Assembly: GCA_965242575.1 (NCBI GenBank)
Contig: OZ251461.1
Span: forward strand, 558,001-622,000
Direction of reading: 5' to 3'
Origin: JANQOH01 sp965242575
Lineage (GTDB): Bacteria > Pseudomonadota > Alphaproteobacteria > UBA7887
DNA length: 64,000 bases
In this document: piece by piece, positions 60,339-64,000 of the stretch
How positions within the stretch are numbered: position 1 is the first letter of the stretch
How the letters are laid out: each line of letters begins with the position of its first letter
Made by a program: the position numbers and the translations under genes
The notes under the pieces: generated by a model
Databases searched by the model: none
The model's input: only the letters and a program-made list of their open reading frames with translations
What the model was told of the DNA's origin: nothing

Positions 60339-61499
60339 ATGCGGCGGAGGATGCGGTTTGCGGCGGCCCTGGCGGCCGCCGTCCCGGCGCTGTCCGGCGG
60401 CGCGGCGGCGCAGCAGCCGTCGCTGGTGGTCGTGGACGAGGTGCGCCACGAGCCGCTGGCGCAGACGCAGCCGGTGCTGGGCCGCTTCGTCGCCCGCCAA
60501 GGCGGCGAGGTGTCGGCGCGCATCGCCGGCCCGGTGACGGAAATGCGCGTCGACGTGGGCGACCGGGTGAAGGCCGGCGACGTCATCGCCGTCCTCGACC
60601 TGGACCGGCTGCGGCTCCAGCGCGACCTGGCCGCCGCGACCGAGCGCGAGATGACCGCGCTGGCCGCATCCGCCCGCGCGCGACTCGCCAAGCGCCGCCA
60701 GGACCTGGAGCGCCTCGAGGCCATCCGCGAGTCCGCCGCGTTCAGCCAGGCGCGCTACGACAACGCGGTGCAGGACCTGGCCATCGACGAGGGCGCGGCG
60801 GCGGCGGCGGCGGCGGCGCTCGCGCGGGTGCGCGCCAGCCTGCGCCTCGCCGAGGACGATCTCGCCGATGGCGAGGTCGCGGCGCCCTACGACGGCGTCG
60901 TCGTCACCCGCCACACCGAGGTCGGGGCCTGGGTCGGCGTCGGCGCCCCGGTGGCGACGCTGCTCAACGAGGGCGACCTGGAGATCGAGGTCGACGTCCC
61001 CTACAACCGCGTCGCCGGCCTCGCGCCGGGGACCGCGGTCGCCATCGCCCTCGCCGACGGGTCGCCGCACGCGGCGGCGGTGCGCGCCGTGGGCGCGGAG
61101 CAGAACGCCATCACCCACACCCGCCAGGTGCGCTTCACGCCCGAGATAACCGGCGTCGCGGTCGCCAACGCGGCCGGCGAGTCGGTGTCGATCGACCTGC
61201 CGCTCGGCGCGCCCCGGCAGGTGGTCACGGTGCACAAGGACGCGATCCTGAAGCGCCAGGGGCTGTCGCTGGTGTACGTCGTCAACGCCGAGGGCGCGGC
61301 GGAGATCCGCCCCGTCGAACTCGGCGAGGCGGTGGGGCCGCGCTTTGAGGTGCTGGGCGGCGTCGCCGTCGGCGAGGCGGCGGTGATCCGCGGCAACGAA
61401 CGCCTGCGCCCCGGACAGGCGGTGCAGGTCGGCGGCCCGGAGGCCTTCGAAAACCAGGCCGCCGAAGCCGCCCCGAACGAAGAAGGCGAGGCCTCATGA
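60339..61499 (+). CDS. RND efflux membrane-fusion protein
   Basis: 386 residues with an N-terminal signal sequence (FAAALAAAVPALSGGAAA). The lipoyl half-motif GPVTEMRVDVGDRVKAGDVI, an alpha-hairpin (about 95-170), and DGVVVTRHTEVGAWVGVGAP with a beta-barrel are typical of the HlyD/AcrA type. It links the inner-membrane pump to an outer-membrane channel. It overlaps the pump gene by ATGA. No outer-membrane factor is seen before the window ends. Confidence 0.92.
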   Translation: MRRRMRFAAALAAAVPALSGGAAAQQPSLVVVDEVRHEPLAQTQPVLGRFVARQGGEVSARIAGPVTEMRVDVGDRVKAGDVIAVLDLDRLRLQRDLAAATEREMTALAASARARLAKRRQDLERLEAIRESAAFSQARYDNAVQDLAIDEGAAAAAAAALARVRASLRLAEDDLADGEVAAPYDGVVVTRHTEVGAWVGVGAPVATLLNEGDLEIEVDVPYNRVAGLAPGTAVAIALADGSPHAAAVRAVGAEQNAITHTRQVRFTPEITGVAVANAAGESVSIDLPLGAPRQVVTVHKDAILKRQGLSLVYVVNAEGAAEIRPVELGEAVGPRFEVLGGVAVGEAAVIRGNERLRPGQAVQVGGPEAFENQAAEAAPNEEGEAS

Positions 61500-64000
61500 A
61501 CCTGATCCGCGGCGCCATCGACCGCCCCATCGCGGTGCTCGCCGCGGTGCTGATGGTGGTCATCTTCGGCCTGCTGGCGTTGCAGCGCATCCCCATCCAG
61601 CTCGCGCCGGAGGTGAACAAGCCGGTCATCACCGTGCGCACCAACTGGCCCGGCGGCTCCCCCTACGAGGTCGAGCGCGAGATCCTCAACCGGCAGGAGG
61701 AGAAGCTCAAGGGCATCGAGGGCCTGGTCGAGACCGAGGGCGCGGCGCAGGACGGCCGCGCCGAGATCACGCTGCGCTTCGCGCTCGGCACCAACATGGA
61801 CCGCGCCGTCCTCCTCGTCGCCAACCGCCTCGACCAGGTGGAGGAATACCCCGAGGAGGCGCTGCGCCCGACCATCTCCACCACCGGGCTGGGCGACAAC
61901 CCCATCGCCTGGTTCATCGTCACCCGGACGCCGGGCAACGAACGCCCGATCCAGACCTATGGCGACTTCATGGAGGACGTCGTCCAGGAGCGGCTGGAGC
62001 GCGTGCGGGGAGTCGCCGCCACCAACATGTTCGGCGGCAGCGCGCGCGAGATGCGGGTCATCATCGACCCCGACCGGATGGCGCTTTACGGCCTCACCGT
62101 GGCCGACGTGGTGGAGTCGCTCCGCGCCGCCAACGCCTCCGTCTCCGCCGGCGACGTCGAGGAGGGCAAACGCCGCTACGTGGTGCGCGCCGAGGGCGAG
62201 TTCGAGACCGTCGACCACGTCAAGCGCGTCGTGCTGACCAGCGACGCGAGCGGCGCGACGGGCCGCATCGGGCGCGTCACCGTCGGCGACATCGCCGACG
62301 TCCGGTTCGAATACAAGGAGCCGCGCGCCAACATCCGCTTCCTCGCCGAGGACTCGCTCGCGGTCAACGCCGTCCGCAGCAACGGCGCCAACGTCATCGA
62401 GACGATGGAGGGCATCCAGGAGGCGGTGCGCGAGCTCAACGAGACGGCGATACCCGAAGCCGGACTCGTCATGAGCCAAGTCTATGACGAGACGGTCTAC
62501 ATCAAGTCGTCGATCTCGCTGGTGCGGCAGAACATCTGGGTCGGCGGCGCGCTGGCGGCCATGGTCCTGCTGGTCTTCCTGCGCTCGCTACGCGCCACCC
62601 TGGTGGTGTCGATGGCGATCCCCATATCGGTCGTCGCCGCCTTCGTCGCGATGGCGGCGATGGGGCGGTCGATCAACGTCATCTCGCTCGCCGGCATCGC
62701 CTTCGCCGTCGGCATGGTGGTCGACGCCGCCATCGTCGTGCTGGAGAACATCTACCGCCACCGCGAGCTCGGGCTGCGCCCGGTGGAGGCCGCCTACAAG
62801 GGCGCGACCCAGGTGTGGAGCGCCGTCATGGTCTCGGCGCTCACCACGGTCCTGGTCTTTATCCCCATCCTGGTGATGGAGCTGGAGGCGGGGCAGCTGT
62901 TCCGCGACATCGCGGTGGCGATCTCGGTCGCCGTGCTCGCCTCGCTCGCCGTCTCCATCACCGTCATCCCCGCCCTGTCGAAGGAGATGCTGCGGCGCGC
63001 CGTCGTCAGCGAGAGGCGGGTGCGGCTGCCGGTGCTCGACCATTTCGCGCGGCTCGTCGCGGCGCTGATCATGGGCTATGCGCGCCTGGTCATCCGCTCG
63101 CGCCCGGCGGCGCTGGTGGTCGCCTGCGGGCTGGTCATCGGCGCCGGCTGGGCCAGCTGGCAATTGCTGCCCAAGCTCGAATACCTCCCCGGCGGCAACC
63201 GCAACCTGATCTTCGGGATCATGATCCCGCCGCCGGGCTACAACCTGGACACCATGACCGAGATCGGGCGCCGGGTGGAGGACCGCGTGCGCCACCTGTG
63301 GGGCAGCGAGACCGGCCCCGAACCCGAACCCGGCGGCCCGCCGAAGATCCGCAACTACTTTTTCGTCGCGCTGCCCTCGCGCACTATCTTCGGCGCCGGG
63401 ACCTATGACGAGACCGCCGACCGCGTCTCCGAACTGATCCCGGTGCTCCAGCAATCGCTGGCCGGCGAGCCGGGGACCATCGGGTTTTTCACCCAGCCCA
63501 GCCTGTTCGACCGCGACATCACCGGCGGGCGGTCGATCAAGCTCGACATCTCCGGCCCCGACCTCGAGGACGTGGTGCTGACGGCGCAAAGCGCGTTCGG
63601 GCTGACCCTGGGCGCCCTGCCGCCGGCGCGCGGCAACCAGGTGCGCCCCATCCCCGGCATCGAACTCGGCTCGCCCGAGGTGCGGGTGGTGCCGGACCGC
63701 GTGCGCCTCGCCGACAACGGCGTGTCCGCGCGCGCCCTGGGGCTGAGCATCGACGCCTTCAACGACGGCCTGCGGGTGGACGAGATCACCGTCGACGGGC
63801 GGCGCACCGACCTCACCCTGCGCGGCCCGGAGGACAAGATCGACCGCACCCAGGGGATCGACAACCTGCCGGTGCTCACCGCCAGCGGGCGCATACTGCC
63901 GGTGCAGATGCTCGCCGACGTGCGCATCACCTCCGGCCCGACCGAAATCCGCCACCTCGAGCGCGAGCGGACGATCACGCTGGTGATCGGCCCGTCGCCC
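61496..64000 (+). CDS. RND efflux pump, inner-membrane subunit (3' end outside window)
   Basis: At least 835 residues, open to the right edge. RGAIDRPIAVLAAVLM is the first membrane helix, and the porter region includes TNWPGGSPYEVEREI. In TM4 GMVVDAAIVVLENIY a single Asp (410) takes the place of the usual Asp pair of AcrB, as in some heavy-metal-type and related pumps. The rest of the second half is cut off. The substrate range is unknown; the operon has the fusion protein first. Confidence 0.93.
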   Translation, partial: MNLIRGAIDRPIAVLAAVLMVVIFGLLALQRIPIQLAPEVNKPVITVRTNWPGGSPYEVEREILNRQEEKLKGIEGLVETEGAAQDGRAEITLRFALGTNMDRAVLLVANRLDQVEEYPEEALRPTISTTGLGDNPIAWFIVTRTPGNERPIQTYGDFMEDVVQERLERVRGVAATNMFGGSAREMRVIIDPDRMALYGLTVADVVESLRAANASVSAGDVEEGKRRYVVRAEGEFETVDHVKRVVLTSDASGATGRIGRVTVGDIADVRFEYKEPRANIRFLAEDSLAVNAVRSNGANVIETMEGIQEAVRELNETAIPEAGLVMSQVYDETVYIKSSISLVRQNIWVGGALAAMVLLVFLRSLRATLVVSMAIPISVVAAFVAMAAMGRSINVISLAGIAFAVGMVVDAAIVVLENIYRHRELGLRPVEAAYKGATQVWSAVMVSALTTVLVFIPILVMELEAGQLFRDIAVAISVAVLASLAVSITVIPALSKEMLRRAVVSERRVRLPVLDHFARLVAALIMGYARLVIRSRPAALVVACGLVIGAGWASWQLLPKLEYLPGGNRNLIFGIMIPPPGYNLDTMTEIGRRVEDRVRHLWGSETGPEPEPGGPPKIRNYFFVALPSRTIFGAGTYDETADRVSELIPVLQQSLAGEPGTIGFFTQPSLFDRDITGGRSIKLDISGPDLEDVVLTAQSAFGLTLGALPPARGNQVRPIPGIELGSPEVRVVPDRVRLADNGVSARALGLSIDAFNDGLRVDEITVDGRRTDLTLRGPEDKIDRTQGIDNLPVLTASGRILPVQMLADVRITSGPTEIRHLERERTITLVIGPSP

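Overview
This is a 64 kb piece of a very GC-rich, densely packed chromosome, almost certainly from an alphaproteobacterium. The block leuA-mreB-mreC-mreD-mrdA-rodA, the PQQ genes pqqABCDE, the aerobic-type cobalamin genes, lipB, ETF-ubiquinone oxidoreductase, class III alcohol dehydrogenase and the TcuA-like and AtuA-like oxidative enzymes fit a free-living aerobic heterotroph. Genes are close together. Many same-strand pairs overlap by ATGA, GTGA or TAATG, and four tail-to-tail pairs overlap at their 3' ends. Most of the sequence looks clearly above 70% G+C. The few AT-richer islands (about 19.0-20.9 kb and 39.2-39.8 kb) hold defence-type or unknown genes and look imported.

Layout. 0-4 kb: the end of a coiled-coil membrane protein, tRNA-Gln(CTG), prmA, a 2-hydroxyacid dehydrogenase and an AtuA-type pair. 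4-11 kb: a TPR protein, msrP, then cobO-cobQ, cobD, cbiX-cobH and yggS. 11-13.6 kb: an integral-membrane glycosyltransferase preceded by a partial duplicate of its own C-terminal domain. 13.7-19 kb: pqqABCDE followed by a methyltransferase, and a divergent exported tandem rhodanese. 19-23.3 kb: a probable type II restriction-modification pair, an exported intradiol dioxygenase, an orphan beta-class DNA methyltransferase and a repeat array. 23.3-27 kb: acyl-CoA dehydrogenase, HIBADH-like and TcuA-like oxidoreductases. 27-34.3 kb: the rod-shape (elongasome) operon and leuA. 34.4-41 kb: a second orphan DNA methyltransferase, ETF-QO, pcaD, hisN with a tiny upstream ORF, a composite toxin-like protein and glutathione-dependent formaldehyde dehydrogenase. 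41-48 kb: aldo/keto reductase, an mgtE remnant abutting tRNA-Leu(GAG), lipB, a coiled-coil protein, an HCCA-isomerase-like protein, a broken sulfotransferase, a cytochrome P450, a ThiF/MoeB protein and a DsrE protein. 48-55 kb: a flavin disulfide oxidoreductase, a second msrP, two tandem small peptide genes, pepF and an acyl-CoA ligase. 55-64 kb: a duplicated gene junction around another coiled-coil gene, a Tag-like glycosylase, an OLD-type ATPase, an MFS transporter, alkA and an RND efflux pair running off the end.

How the genes work together. The window carries parts of two cofactor pathways (PQQ and late cobalamin), the whole elongasome, and DNA repair and periplasmic protein repair functions. 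The genome is also being reshaped by short duplications: the glycosyltransferase tail, the ligase/glycosylase junction and the pepF-tail/peptide unit are each partly duplicated.

The two best candidates for undescribed biology are the pair of tandemly duplicated 60- and 51-residue peptides near 51 kb and the protein at 38.9 kb. The peptides have near-consensus sigma-70 promoters, a conserved leader-like N-terminus and divergent tails. The 38.9 kb protein joins a Gp49/HigB-like toxin domain, a HigA-like N-terminal stub and a C-terminal domain of unknown function. All assignments come from reading the sequence; no database search was run.
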